DNA of 64,000 nucleotides from Capitella teleta (taxonomy: Eukaryota; Annelida; Polychaeta; Capitellidae), in assembly GCA_000328365.1 (NCBI GenBank), contig KB305537.1, positions 124,355 through 188,354 of the forward strand. The letters are read 5' to 3'. The notes beneath the pieces are model-generated. The model did not search any database, was not told where the DNA came from, and saw only the letters and a program-made list of their open reading frames with translations. Positions 40,574 through 53,018 of this stretch are shown here, piece after piece. Numbering within the stretch: the stretch's first letter is position 1; each line of letters starts with the position of its first letter. Made by a program: the position numbers and the translations under genes.

Positions 40574-41038
40574 AAAGAGGACCTCGGAATTTTTTGAAGT
40601 GGTAATGGATGATAAAGGATGCCTCCCAGAAGACAAACACGCCTTTTGACTGACATAACTTTAGGCATTACGCTTGCTGTGGGCTAATATTCGTTGATTC
40701 ATCGAATTTGAGAGGTTTAAAATCTCGCTTTCTTCTCGCGTTCGATTTCATACTGTCGTGACGGCATAAAAGTAATTCTCCTATTGTTAACAATGGGAGC
40801 CGTCGAGTGAGCAGATCTTTCAGCAGTTCTCATAAAATAAATCTCGCACTCATTTCAAGCTATTCTGTCTGAGCAGGAAATTCAAAGTTTACTTTTGTCT
40901 TTGATATCACCAACAGTTGACAAAAAATTTCAAAAAAGGTCTCTCTTCACTCAAAAAAGCCCATACATTTGATCTAAAATTGTAAAAACTATAAAGGTTC
41001 CGAATGAACAGGAAATGAACGAATGAGAGATCCTCTTT
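40574..41038. mobile_element. MITE family A, copy 2 (about 465 bp)
   Basis: Collinear with 12454-12892 from the AAGAGGACCTC end through shared words such as TGACATAACTTTAGGCATTA, CGAATTTGAGAGGTTTAAA, GTGACGGCATAAAAGTAATT and TTTCAGCAGTTCTCATAAA. The ends are inverted (AAAGAGGACCTC against AAAGAGGATCTC). A TTAA lies at the left end and TTTA at the right. No coding capacity. Confidence 0.75.
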
Positions 41039-41046
41039 TACTTTAA

Positions 41047-43500
41047 ATTTATTGATTATTCTACAATCCAAATACAAAAGCTAGCATGGCAGTCCCCGAG
41101 ACAGCAAAACGCCGCCACCTTGACTCTCCCCAAGTGTGTTTAAATATTAGGATTTAAGACGGGAACCCCATTATGCCGACATCGTGCAGGGGGGGACTAG
41201 CGTAGCGAGTGGATGATATAATTCCCTATTATCGCTCATTCACCAACTGTTTCATTTACTCCTCCGCTGTTTAGGAATAAACGTGAAAATTAAGAATTCA
41301 AATAAATTTAAAGCAATCGATTGCTTAAATCTTTCGTTTTCTCCAGTTTTCGTGAGCTTGGGATCTTAACTAAATACGGTAGAAACACTAACATATTTCT
41401 TTCATCAGCCGGAGAAATGGCGAGGATTTCATAAAATCATAACGGAGTTAGGTGCGTTATGATTCTGGGTATTACATATTACACTATTTATCTGTTATCA
41501 ATTCATGTGCATTTACAATTGTACTGTTTGTGCTTATCGATATTATATAGCCAATGTTGCGTAATATTCTGCTCGCGATTTCCTCAATTGCAAAACTGAA
41601 ACTGAAATCAGCGAGAAGATTGGAGACATAAAATTACGATTATTACGTAATATGACACGTGCGACCGCAGAGCAGGTTTACATTCAATATGAATTCTTCT
41701 CAGTAATTATCGATCTTCCTAATTTTCTCCTTTTTATTCTCCTTGAATATATCTTCTTCTGGTCTTCTCTAGTTTTCAAGATTCTCGATCTAATTGCTTC
41801 AAATTGCCGAGAGAAGGGCGACTGTCTTTCCGGCGAATAGTAATTATTATGTATGCAGTGGGCTAATATTCGTTGATTCATCGAATTTGAGAGGTTTAAT
41901 ATCTCGCTTTCTTCTCGCGTTCGATTTCATACTGTCGTGACGGCATAACAGTATTTCTATTGTTAACAATGGGAGCCGTCGAGTGAGCAGATCTTTCAGC
42001 AGTTCTCATAAAATAAATCTCGCACTCATTTCAAGCTATTCTGTCTAAATTTATTTAAATACATAATTATTATTATGTATGCAGTATCCTGCTGAAGCTG
42101 TGCGGCATGAATTGAATAATTAATTTGGGTATTAAAGAACTCAAATAATACTTATATATTTGAAAGTCTTCTTTTTCTTCCAGTATCCAATTTTCCTTTG
42201 GAAGAGTAATTTCACGTTCTGACACCAATCTGACCTTCACCTTTAGTGTTATTGTCAATTCATTAACACCAGAAACTCCCCATAACAAGATTAATTATCT
42301 TTGATGGATAGCTCACCGACTACAAGCAAATTCAAAAGCAATCATCCACGGTATATTCAGAATTCGATACTCACGATCTAACTTATAAAAATGTGAACAT
42401 GCATTTGTAGTTCAGTATATATATCAAGCACGAATACCACGCCAATTCGTGGTTTCAAAGCCTAATTAACAATTCAAATAATACACTCTCAATCAATATG
42501 AAATCGCAAGCTGTATTTTTCGAATGCACAGCTTTTCTTGTAAGAAATGGAAATGCAAATATTCAAACGAATTCGTCCTTTCGCAATTGACGTCATCAAT
42601 TATTGGTTTGTGAAAGAACGTCTCGGTAAATTCCCGCTGATCTTTGACTAATCCATGAAATTTCACGGAAGCCCCTTGTTCGAGTGTTCTGCTTCATTAT
42701 TGAATTATCGACCCCACTTGTGTTTTATCCTTGTCATTCAATCGAACAACGTTCAAATATTTGCGTCGCTGAATTGAAGAATCGAATGCCATCGAAGAGC
42801 AGCCAAGTAGTCTGTGGACCTCGTAAGTTCGTCTGCCACGTCGTGAGGCCCTGGTCAATTAAGTCCTGCTAATTATGCAATATTATAATATACTTAAGAT
42901 GGGTATTAATTACCAGTGGACATGATCATTATTGTGTCATCTTTGGGATGATATAAACACGTAGATGTGCTCATTAGTGCTCTATTTAATTGCGTTAATT
43001 AATCATCCATTTAATTATCTCACTCGGCATTTCGATGTCATCCACAATGAAAACCGCAACAGACATGAAAAGCATTTCGATTCAGCAACCAAAACACGGA
43101 CGCATGCGTAGCAATGTAGGCCTAGAGCCAAAAATTGGCGGGAAATAATCCATGAGTCCACATTTCCCGGCAGAGCAATGCAAATCCCGAGAGGTTCTCT
43201 AATAATCCTTATTACGGGCTCCTTAGTGCTCTTGACGGGCGGAATGCGAGCGTGTAGTGCGCCCCAGGGCGGAATAATTGATTAATGATTGCGGCTGAGA
43301 CACCAAGGGCGATATAATTGTGCGACTTTAAAGGCCATCTTTTATTTCCTGACCTCACTCGGGAAAATTTCAATAAATGCATCATTATGTATAATTATTA
43401 TGCTTTCGACTCGAAATTTTGCAGCAAATATCAGGAGATTAGGGTAGTATATCTATTGAACAAGTTTACAAACAAATGAAAAAAGAAAACAAGCTAGAAT
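41047..43500. other. Intergenic between EIF2B3 and TTLL7, no gene seen
   Basis: AT-rich DNA with one truncated MITE copy, listed separately. A frame of 62 codons at 41,652-41,840 is hydrophobic but has no motif. The last few hundred bases may be TTLL7 3' UTR. Confidence 0.5.
41858..42046. mobile_element. MITE family A, truncated copy 3, flanked by direct repeats
   Basis: 189 bp matches the middle of copy 2, sharing its subfamily features (ATTCGTTGATTCATCG, ATAAAATAAATCTCG, CTCATTTCAAGC). It lacks both MITE ends. The 16-base word ATTATTATGTATGCAG lies at its left edge (41843-41858) and again at 42069-42084 after about 20 bases of AT filler. Confidence 0.8.
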
Positions 43501-43506
43501 TTTATT
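43501..43506 (-). terminator. Poly(A) signal candidate of TTLL7
   Basis: Plus TTTATT gives AATAAA on the minus strand about 375 bases after the stop codon. Confidence 0.4.
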
Positions 43507-43880
43507 CATAAATTCATAATGAAATATTAGATAAATTGAAGTTATCACAATAAAGAGACTCAGATTCACAGTAAAAAACACAACTGACGAGAGAAAAAAG
43601 ACTAACAAGGAGAAAGGAACAAAAATAACAACATCATCTCTGTTACACTTGTAAATATTGCCAAACAAATCCATTGTAATTACTCCATAAAATAAACAGG
43701 AGCAGAGAAAAAAAAATTGCTATCACAGACAGTGAGGGTGATTATATACACACAAAAAAAGAAAGAAAATATAAATCTGATGAAGAAAGAAAATGAACAT
43801 GAAGACAAAAATAAATGATCCGATATAATTTCTTCGAAGAGGACAGAATTAGCTTTGCTTTTTCCCGGGTGAAAACGGCC

Positions 43881-46800
43881 TCACTTGTGTCGTGTTCTCG
43901 AGGCGTACGTGTATCGCGGGAGGGTGTGGGGAGGTGCCCAAATCTCATCCGGGGGCTCGTTCCTGAGAAAGCGAGATAACGATGAGAAAAAAAAAGAAAA
44001 ATGTGCCAATTCCACACGACTTAATTATTGTCTGTGAAAGAGAAACAGAAAAAAAAACCGGGTCAGTCGAAATCCTTAACTAGGTCAGCAGGAAAATGTG
44101 AATAACAAACATGTGAATACTAAAAGTACACTTCACTTCACAAAGTACTGTTCATCGGCAACAACAATTATGCTGTAAGACACACACAAAGCATGCATAA
44201 TTACACAACAATAAAAATACACAAGCGAATGCTAAGATATCAGTATCAATATATATATATATAGCGTAGAGAAGCAGCAATGACCTTATCAGATGGGCGC
44301 TGGATGTCTCGTACGCGTCCTGATGCACTGAACTTTTGGCTTCGGCCGCAAATTGATAGACGATCAGAAGGCAGTCACGACAGAGCTGGACAATGCGACG
44401 GCAGCAAGCCATTTCTGAAGCGCTGATTGTGTCACTGCTCTTACTGAAGATGGTCTCCCAGGAGTTGCTGAGATTCACATGATGCGTACAAGTGACAAGG
44501 GCTGTCGATGTCACTCACCCTGACGTTTGGAAGCAGTTCCACAAGCCCTGGCCGTGGCTCCACAAGAGGCGGTTGAAGACCCTCGTGAAGATCCGGAACA
44601 GACGCAGGGTGTCGACGTCCGAGATCTTCCACGTACGCTGCAGCAAAGCTCTTACGTTGGAGCGCACAATGTCAATGACCTTATGGAAAATAAGGGTCAG
44701 AGGTCACTGAAAAGCGCATCTCACCTTGCGTCTCTTGATGGAGTCCAGTTTGACCAACCNNNNNNNNNNNNNNNNNNNNNNNNNNNNNNNNNNNNNNNNN
44801 NNNNNNNNNNNNNNNNNNNNNNNNNNNNNNNNNNNNNNNNNNNNNNNNNNNNNNNNNNNNNNNNNNNNNNNNNNNNNNNNNNNNNNNNNNNNNNNNNNNN
44901 NNNNNNNNNNNNNNNNNNNNNNNNNNNNNNNNNNNNNNNNNNNNNNNNNNNNNNNNNNNNNNNNNNNNNNNNNNNNNNNNNNNNNNNNNNNNNNNNNNNN
45001 NNNNNNNNNNNNNNNNNNNNNNNNNNNNNNNNNNNNNNNNNNNNNNNNNNNNNNNNNNNNNNNNNNNNNNNNNNNNNNNNNNNNNNNNNNNNNNNNNNNN
45101 NNNNNNNNNNNNNNNNNNNNNNNNNNNNNNNNNNNNNNNNNNNNNNNNNNNNNNNNNNNNNNNNNNNNNNNNNNNNNNNNNNNNNNNNNNNNNNNNNNNN
45201 NNNNNNNNNNNNNNNNNNNNNNNNNNNNNNNNNNNNNNNNNNNNNNNNNNNNNNNNNNNNNNNNNNNNNNNNNNNNNNNNNNNNNNNNNNNNNNNNNNNN
45301 NNNNNNNNNNNNNNNNNNNNNNNNNNNNNNNNNNNNNNNNNNNNNNNNNNNNNNNNNNNNNNNNNNNNNNNNNNNNNNNNNNNNNNNNNNNNNNNNNNNN
45401 NNNNNNNNNNNNNNNNNNNNNNNNNNNNNNNNNNNNNNNNNNNNNNNNNNNNNNNNNAGGCTTTCAATGCAAGTTTCCTGAATGCGGTGCAGGGATTTCT
45501 AAATGGTGAATACAAGGATAAAAATAAATGGTAGTTTGGAATACTAGAATTCACAAAGGGAATACACATGTAGGAGCTATAATAAGATTTAATTGCATGG
45601 AATTTTTAAGGTAACACCCAGCCGACAATAGTACCCACAATTGAAACGCAAAAATAACTGTTAAAATGCAATACACAACATAACGTATATACATAACAAT
45701 TAACACAAAGCAGTGTTGCGCACGAGTGCACGCAACAGTGAAACCGATTCCCGGCGTTCTTACTTGCTTGCATTGGGCACTAGATTTGACTGACGGCTGT
45801 CACCACACGAGAGAATTCATTGAAAAACAGACGAAGCTAAAGAAGGAAATGCCGTCACCTTTGGGCCACGCGGGGGTCGGTTGTTGGTGATCGCAAAACC
45901 GTCACGCTCGTCCGCTTCGCACTGAGCCAACATGTCGAGGATGTCTTCTTCCTGCGCGTGATAAACCATGATGCAAATCAAATGAACTTTGACCTTACTG
46001 ACCTTGAATGTGTTGCTGTACGCTCGTTGAATTTCCTGCTGCAATGAGGCCGCTCTTCCCGAGAGAAAAAGATTAAAAGCGTCCGTGATCAGCGAGGAGT
46101 ATTTTTCACGACGGAATTTATCGTCGGGGGGAAATATTCTTTTGAAGTTTCCGCAGTTTCGGTTCTCAAAATCCTCTCGCGTGGCGTCCTTACGGATTCT
46201 GGTGAGCATGTCTTTCTGCAAGAGGAGTCATGTGAATTGTTTAACATTTTTGATGATTTCTCTGGAGAAAATACCAGTTCTTCTTTCTTCCTTTCCACTG
46301 ATTGTCGCTTTTTGTCTAATTCCGACATGTCCTTGTCGATGCGCTTGCTCGGCCGCAGCAAGCGGCGTTGAGTTTGTGCTTTTTGAGCAGCGATGTTTTT
46401 TCGTTTATCGCTTGCTCTGCAAACAAATATAAAAATATCCTGAAAAGTGGCAACAAATTTTCTTACTTAATATTGAGCAATTTCAAAGTGTGTTCCACAA
46501 GACTGGACTTTATATCATAATCAAGTTTCTCGTCCGTACCAAAACTCGGCGATCTGTTGATCTGCAGAAGAGAAAGAACATTTCAAAGCTGCTCATTCCA
46601 GGTCAAGACCCCACCTCGATTAACCACGGTCGCAGTTTCTTATCCAGCATGACGTCAAATCCGAGGAGTTCGAAACAAACGCTGTCGCTGCTGGGAGACT
46701 GGCCAGGTCGACACATGCGGTACGCGTGCATTATGTGAGGTAGGGACACAATCAGCGTCTTCACTATCAGTTCTGTTATGTTCTTCCACAGGTGAGACAC

Positions 46801-49800
46801 GTCATAATCGTGTCTCCGTAGGTAATCGTTGAAGAACTTGAGCGAGCGCTTGCTGCCCGTGTCTGTGGTGTGGCTCTTCTCGTAGCGGTCGTTGTGTTTA
46901 TTTACCGAGTAGTTTGTCAAGTGCATGTACAGGTGATCCTGAAATAAGAAATTCCGATTTATATCGCAATAATTAAATCATCCACTCACAATGTTTCCAT
47001 CCGTTGGGTAGACATATTTTTCCGTTCCCAGGCGCAGCAGACCATCGTTGAAAAGAAACACTCGCAGAGGATCGCATGAGGTGATTAGCACGTAAATCCG
47101 CATGTCACATTTGAATCCCTCGATCAACAGAGGCTTGTCGATGTACTCCTGAATGATGATATTTTCATTTTGCGGGATTTTTTCTGTGTTACGAAAGAGA
47201 CTGATGCTGAGGGAAAGAATGAATCGTGTGAGCGGCTTCAAGATCAAAATTAATCAACCAACCCGTTGCCCATAGCACCGTTTGACGGCTTAGCGATGAA
47301 TGTCTTGGATTTCTTCTTCTTCTTCAGGTCGCGTGCGTACGTCTGGAACGCGGTGTACTCGGAAGGTAGGATCCAGGTTTTTGGCACAAAGCTGTAGTCT
47401 TCAGGGTGAGCCTTCGCCATCCTGCGAAATTATTGCATAAACTTAGGCAATCCTCATCCATTATGCACAAGAGACATTTGGCCGGATTCTCTAATAAGAA
47501 GGGCTCAATTAAATCGCGATATGTGGCGTTGGTAATATTTGTTTAACTGTGATATCTTCCGCTCGAGATTCCGTCTGGAATAAAGGGCAGCAGACAAATG
47601 TATTTGAGAGGCGGCATATTGGTATTTGTTATTTCACGTATGATAGACGAGTATACCAGTATTAAAGTAGGCCTAGAGTACTACTAATAGTACTGATACT
47701 AAAGTTGAAATGGTTTGGCCACTTAACAAGATCGGATGGATTTGCAAGAACGATCCTTGAAGAGAATGAATGCGGAGAGAAGGGCAACCAAGGAATGATA
47801 TGATGGAGAGGACAGAAGCACGCCCTTGGACTGAGGAGTTCATTAGAGGGCAGGTAAGGCAGATAATTAAAAATAGCTTCATCAATCATAAACGCTTTAA
47901 TTCTTGTGTGACGCAAAATTCCCCCAAAAAAACCAATTGTTTCTACTTTTGACTGATTGATTGTTTTCCATAAATCCCGTTTTCATAACAACATTCAAAA
48001 GAAACATCAAGGCCGGCCGTCTCGCCAGTCAATCAAGGGACCCAACACTTTCTTGTCGAACAAACCTCCGAAGTAGAAATAAGCTTAAGGTGATTTTATA
48101 AAAATGGGATTAATATAAAGGACAATTAAGCAGAAGCAGAAAGAGGATAACAGACTGAAATCACTTCAGATCCAGCAGCGTTCTCTGAAGACCGCTTGGA
48201 ATTCTCAACAAGAGAACCCACAATCGGATGTTTGATCAGGTTGACGCAAAACAAACACAGCTCGATTCATATTTGTAATGCTTACTTGGCCATGTTGCGA
48301 GCTAAGCAATCCTTTCGACAGATCTCTCCCATGCCCGGAAAGTGGTTTATACGTTGAAATGGCTTCAGCTCAGATATGCGTTCTGTTGACACAAAACTGT
48401 CATTCCATATGAGGTAGCTGAGGATAAATTCTGTGAGGAATGGAGGTTAAAGGTCAGGGAGGATGCTTACGCCATAGGGTCCTCATGGCGAGAAATGGTG
48501 AAACCGGCTTGCTCCACCATTTGCCGCACTGCAAATAAATTTCATATTTCAAGATTTTATCCAGAAGTCAAAACAGCAAAAGGCTAAACGTTTTATATAT
48601 GATTAATCAACAAAAAACAAAAAAAACAGATTTATAGATAAATACACAGTCATTTAGAGAAATGAATAAATAGAACTGAATCCATAATAATTGTGCATAA
48701 TGCGTGAATGTGTGTATGACAATGGATAGTGAGCGGTCTTAGTACTCATTACCTATATCGTAGCGAGTGCCACTGAGGTTGGCCGAAACTGGGTATTTCC
48801 GTTTCCTCTTCTTTTTGGTTTCCTTGGCAACGGGCCTTCTCTCCTGGTCCCCCTCCTCCTCCTCCTCCTCAAGTAGCTCATCTGATCGAGCAGTGATCTT
48901 ATCTCTGAGGAGGGGAGAGCGATGACCGATGGAACTCACATCAGAGTCAACGTGAGACCCAAGATAGTCCGAGTATTGCGACCGGCTGCCCTCAAAGTCC
49001 CTCAGCGCACCGAGGGCAGGAGGTCGCAAGGAATCCCGGGAAGAAGGGTCGGGGCTGCCGAAGAGCCTGTAAGACGAGGCGGGTTGCTTCGTGTCTGCTG
49101 GCTCCCCGATCCGACCTCTGATGGAGTCCATCTTGAACGACGTTGAGTCAGTCAAAAGAGGGGACTTTTTGCGAGGAGCGTGCTTCTCACCTAGAAGCGA
49201 GGTTCTTCGATCGCTGTCGTCGGGTTCGGTCTTCCAATCTGAGGCGTACGACGATGACTTGCGTCCATAATTATCTACGGACGATTTCCTTTCTTCTTTG
49301 GCATAGGATGAAAGTCTTGAATTACGATAATCATTATCATCTGAACTCTGTTTGTCAACTGTGCGTTTTGATTCACTTGGCGATCGACTGAGCGAAGACA
49401 AACGAGAGTCCGGCTCAGGCTTACGACTATCTCTGCGTTTTGGCTCTTCGCTCAGGGCCGACCCCTTTCGACTGTGCGAAGAATACCCGTCAATCAACGA
49501 TTTCTCTCTGAACGGCTGAGAGGAGAGGGGCGTGGCTTGGCTGCCAGTGCGCGGTTCCTCCGCCAAGAGTTGCTGCTTGATGTCCGCAAGACGACTGTCG
49601 CCAGTGTAACTGCTGTTGTGGTTGTTCATCAATACCTCTGAAAAGATCAATGGAGATCAATGTCTGATCGGAGGTAATCCGCAAGAGTTGAGATCCAGTC
49701 ACGTGGATTAGTTACCGGAGTGCACTGGGATAAAATTAATCAATTTCGATACATAAATTAATTAATTGCGTGAGAAGGCTTCACCAAACAAAGGAATAAA

Positions 49801-49940
49801 CTCAATTGATTAACCATCAATGAGCTGATCAGAGCTAAATTTAGCCACGTTGATGGCCTGGATGCCGCTGCTCTGACATGCAACTCACCTCGTTCCAGAG
49901 GAGAAGCCGAAGAGTATGGAGAAGTCCTTGAACTGGGCAT
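43881..49940 (-). CDS. TTLL7: Tubulin polyglutamylase TTLL7, with an assembly gap inside
   Basis: Adds glutamate chains to tubulin tails in cilia and neurons. Exons (minus order): 49940-49889, 49637-48753, 48528-48471, 48417-48286, 47421-47263, 47206-46990, 46938-46615, 46561-46467, 46416-46275, 46215-46003 and 45951-45859. After the gap come 44759-44725 (5' part in the gap), 44679-44519, 44467-44285 and 43962-43881. The part before the gap is 790 residues. The ATP-grasp TTL core runs from about 295 (SANLSGTRYDI) with YLIWNDS, KTFIAKPSNGAMG, HLTNYSVNKHN (507-517) and LGFDVMLDKKLRPWLIEINRSPSF. The TTLL7-specific microtubule-binding region follows (FENRNCGNFKRIFPPDD, FLSGRAASLQQE, EEDILDMLAQCE). 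The end (VFNRLLWSHGQGLWNCF, WETIFSKSS, CCRRIVQLCRDCLLIVYQFA) matches human TTLL7. About 290 extra N-terminal residues are Ser/Arg-rich. The upstream reading frame stays open, so more 5' exons may exist. Confidence 0.92.
44760..45457. other. Assembly gap, 698 Ns, inside TTLL7
   Basis: The gap removes the TTLL7 region between the ILDMLAQCE exon and the exon ending LVKLDSIKRRK. In other animals this is a poorly conserved Ser-rich linker. One or more exons are missing here. Apparent long open frames across it are artefacts of Ns. Confidence 0.97.
47690..47860 (+). mobile_element. C-terminal scrap of a LINE in a TTLL7 intron
   Basis: The plus strand reads LKLKWFGHLTRSDGFARTILE and, in another frame, TEARPWTEEFIRGQVRQ. 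This is the KxKWxGHxxRxD...xxxTILEG tail of endonuclease-reverse transcriptases common in invertebrates. Only about 50 codons survive and a frameshift separates the two parts. It lies antisense to TTLL7 in intron 4. Confidence 0.65.
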
Positions 49941-52708
49941 GGCCGCCTCAGACGTTAAGTGAGGGGAGACAGGCCCTGCAAATTGTGAACTCGAATGATA
50001 TGCATTGTTATGTAATTATTCAGCTGATTGCTTTGTGAATTATAACATCGTTGGTCCCACATGAATTGCTTTATTATTGGCACTGATCAATGATTCATGA
50101 AAGTATTGCTTGGCAACTACCAGTAATAATAAATTGAAGTCATGCTGCGGCTAAAATTAATTGGATAAACGCCACTAGAAGGGTTGAGTACAGAAATGTG
50201 TGAACTGTATATCGGTAGATATTCCTGCATAAGTGAACATATGCAATTTAGTTAATATCCTGCATCCCGGTCTTTATTGCAACTGAAATTGCAAAATTAA
50301 TATTCCCAATGGATCGACCATTTGGAAAGTTCTTGTAATCTTGAAGAACATGCAGCAACTGAATTAGACATTTTGATACAAATTGGCAGCCACTGCCAGC
50401 CTGTTTGAAATCGTGCGCACATCGCAAAATTATTAATTCCAAGAAAGGCTAATCAAACAAAACACTTGATCATAATGAGCTAAATATACACACAGCTGCA
50501 CGACTAAATTAGCTTGAGATTTAAAAGGGTGTTTGAACAATGGAATAGCCAAAAAAATCAAAGATATCCTATTTTGTGCAGAATATTTGTTCCAGGACTT
50601 GATTCTACAGTTGAATACGGACCACGTGACTGATCATGTGACTGATGGCATACTTTTCTTTGGTCATTTTTTTTTTTTTTACCGTCATGAGTCGTAGGAC
50701 CTCATTTATTGCCACTACATGCGGCAAAGAGCAGAGGCACCAGCCGATTTTTCCCCTTCAGGGAATGCGGATGTCCAAGCAGGGATTTCTCCCCATAGAG
50801 TGCCATCAGTGCTTCCTATTTTATGGGGCGCTCACATTTGTCTAACAAGGCACCACATTTCGACACTGCATAATGATAATGTCTATGCTGCTGGGACAAA
50901 AGATTCCTCAGGACGCGAGAGACAGAAACAGGCAGAGGACAATCTCAGTGAAATCGTCCTCTGCATGCTCAGCAAGTGCATTACCACTGCTTCATAATGG
51001 CATCAGTATAAGAGAGCTCTATATCATACTTTTTCTACACAGTGGGCCAAAAGTCTATAGTCGATTAAATGTATCAATTTATTTAATTATTTCTAAAAAT
51101 AACTACCTGGTATGGATTGACCATATGTTATTCTGCGCCCATTTATGCAAAGAAATCAAATGAAAAGTTGATTTTGAATGAGAGAGGAACATTTAAATGC
51201 GAGTGGCGAGTGATCGCAAAGAGAGCAAAATCAAATGAACCCCTGAACGAATATTAATGAATGTCATCTCTTGTGTGGTGCTTCCAAAGAAACTCTCTGC
51301 TTTGTTTTGATTTAAGGAGATAAACATAACGATAAACGTTAACGATAAACTATATAAAGATAACACGAGTGTTACCTTAATTGTGCGACCAATGAAGCTA
51401 ATCCATGGTCCAGGGCCCTGTTTGGCACCTTAAGTGATAATATAGCGAAATGTTGAGTTCATTCATTTATCTTATCTTAGCATGCTTTTTACACTGCGAC
51501 ATATTTTGTAGCAATTTCACGGAGAAACAGCGTGCCACCGAATAGCACGGAAATCGTTAACATGGAGAAGATACACTTTAACACTTCTTTTTGCCCATTC
51601 TGTATAGGGTTTTGGGCCAACAGTATAGGTACATATACTCAATGTATAAATTTATGATCATATATTCATAGCTAGCACAGATAAATCGGGCGAGGTCCAT
51701 GATCACTTCAAGTTCATGTACCTCACTGTAGTATCATAGTATCATGTCAGCTAATTCATAGCATAGCATTAACGATTTGAATACTTGAATGTCTGTTAAT
51801 TGTCCTAAAGACAAGAGAGTGAATTATTATTCAATTATATCTTTACCTTAAATAATAATAACACGATTAATAATTACCCCGTAATCAATTATTATATTTA
51901 TATAATAAATAATAATTATAATCATAATGTATAATAAATATTAATTAAACACATGCACACAAGCTGCGTTGTTTCAAGCACTAAGTTTACTATTTCAACA
52001 CATCATATTAAATCAGCAAACCTTCACCCTGTGTATTTAACGTGTCATGGAAAAGTAGCTTACGTGCAGCGATCAAAGGACGATAAAATGCTTTTTCTCC
52101 ACGGGATCCGCCATGTTGATTATATCACGTGACCAAAATTCTCTCCTTAGTAACGCAGTTCTGCTTCTCACTACAAGAGGGCCATAGTCATAACGCATAA
52201 AAGTACGTTATAAATCAAGTACCACACTATACATGTATACGTTCTGCTTTATTGTAGTAATGTAGACTGTAGTAGATTAAAACTTTGAGCAAACGCTTGG
52301 CCACAAGATTACCCGTGACTCATCCCCCTTTAACTTTACCTTAGTAAGTTAATTAAGTACCTCAGGCCTCATAATGACTGTCTATAGCCACAGGCATAAA
52401 TTATTGTCTCTGTGAGCAGATGTTTTTTTTGGCTAAATTCTTGCGACAAAATACATTAATTCATTATCATGATTATGAAAAAATAATTACTATTTACCAG
52501 AGATATGGTAATTATGAGATACATCAAAGAAAGTTGTCGATGTCAATTAACAGTTCGATACTGCGAAATGGAATAAATATCAATTGCTTCGGCAATTGTA
52601 GGGCAGCACTAGCTGAGTCTAGTCATTAGTTCATTGCATGAGATGGAATATAAACCAACTGTTTCAACATCGAACAGCTCGTGGCAGCCAGGATCTAACC
52701 ATTCTAAC
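49941..52708. other. Upstream of TTLL7, no gene seen
   Basis: AT-rich. Three overlapping open frames at 50,645-51,163 (66-96 codons, +) lie in a slightly GC-richer patch. They have neither motifs nor convincing splice partners, so they are not called. The frame upstream of 49,940 stays open to an acceptor-like TTTGCAG near 49,975, so the first TTLL7 exon might be further upstream. Confidence 0.45.
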
Positions 52709-53018
52709 GGCTCTTCACGGCCATGAAATAATGGCTCTTATCGGCCATGAAATAATTAATGGCTCTTCTCGGCCATAAAATAATGGCTCTTCTCAGCCAT
52801 GAAATAATTGCGCTTTTTCGGCCATGAAATAATGGCTCTTCTCAGCCATGAAATAATGGCTCTTCTCGGCCATGAAATAATGGCTCTTATCGGCCATGAA
52901 ATAATTAATGGCTCTTCTCGGCCATAAAATAATGGCTCTTCTCAGCCATGAAATAATTGCGCTTTTTCGGCCATGAAATAATGGCTCTTCTCGGCCATGA
53001 AATAATGGCTCTTCACAG
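52709..53018. repeat. 24-bp minisatellite with 149-bp higher-order unit
   Basis: About twelve copies of GGCTCTTCTCGGCCATGAAATAAT (4-6 variants). Lengths run 24, then 28-24-24-25-24-24 (52733-52881), and then the same 28-24-24-25 order again from 52882. The 149-bp block is therefore itself duplicated. One minus frame is open across the array (FMAEKSHY repeats), because 24 is a multiple of three and the unit lacks a stop there. Confidence 0.93.

Noticed and set aside
44527-45569. Open frames of 251-335 codons across the N gap
   Set aside because: They consist mainly of Ns translated as X. Only the minus-strand TTLL7 exon edges there are real.
50645-51163. Cluster of three overlapping plus-strand frames (66-96 codons)
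   Set aside because: No domain, no supported splice partner and no consistent frame. A lone terminal exon of an unseen gene cannot be excluded, but the evidence is too thin.
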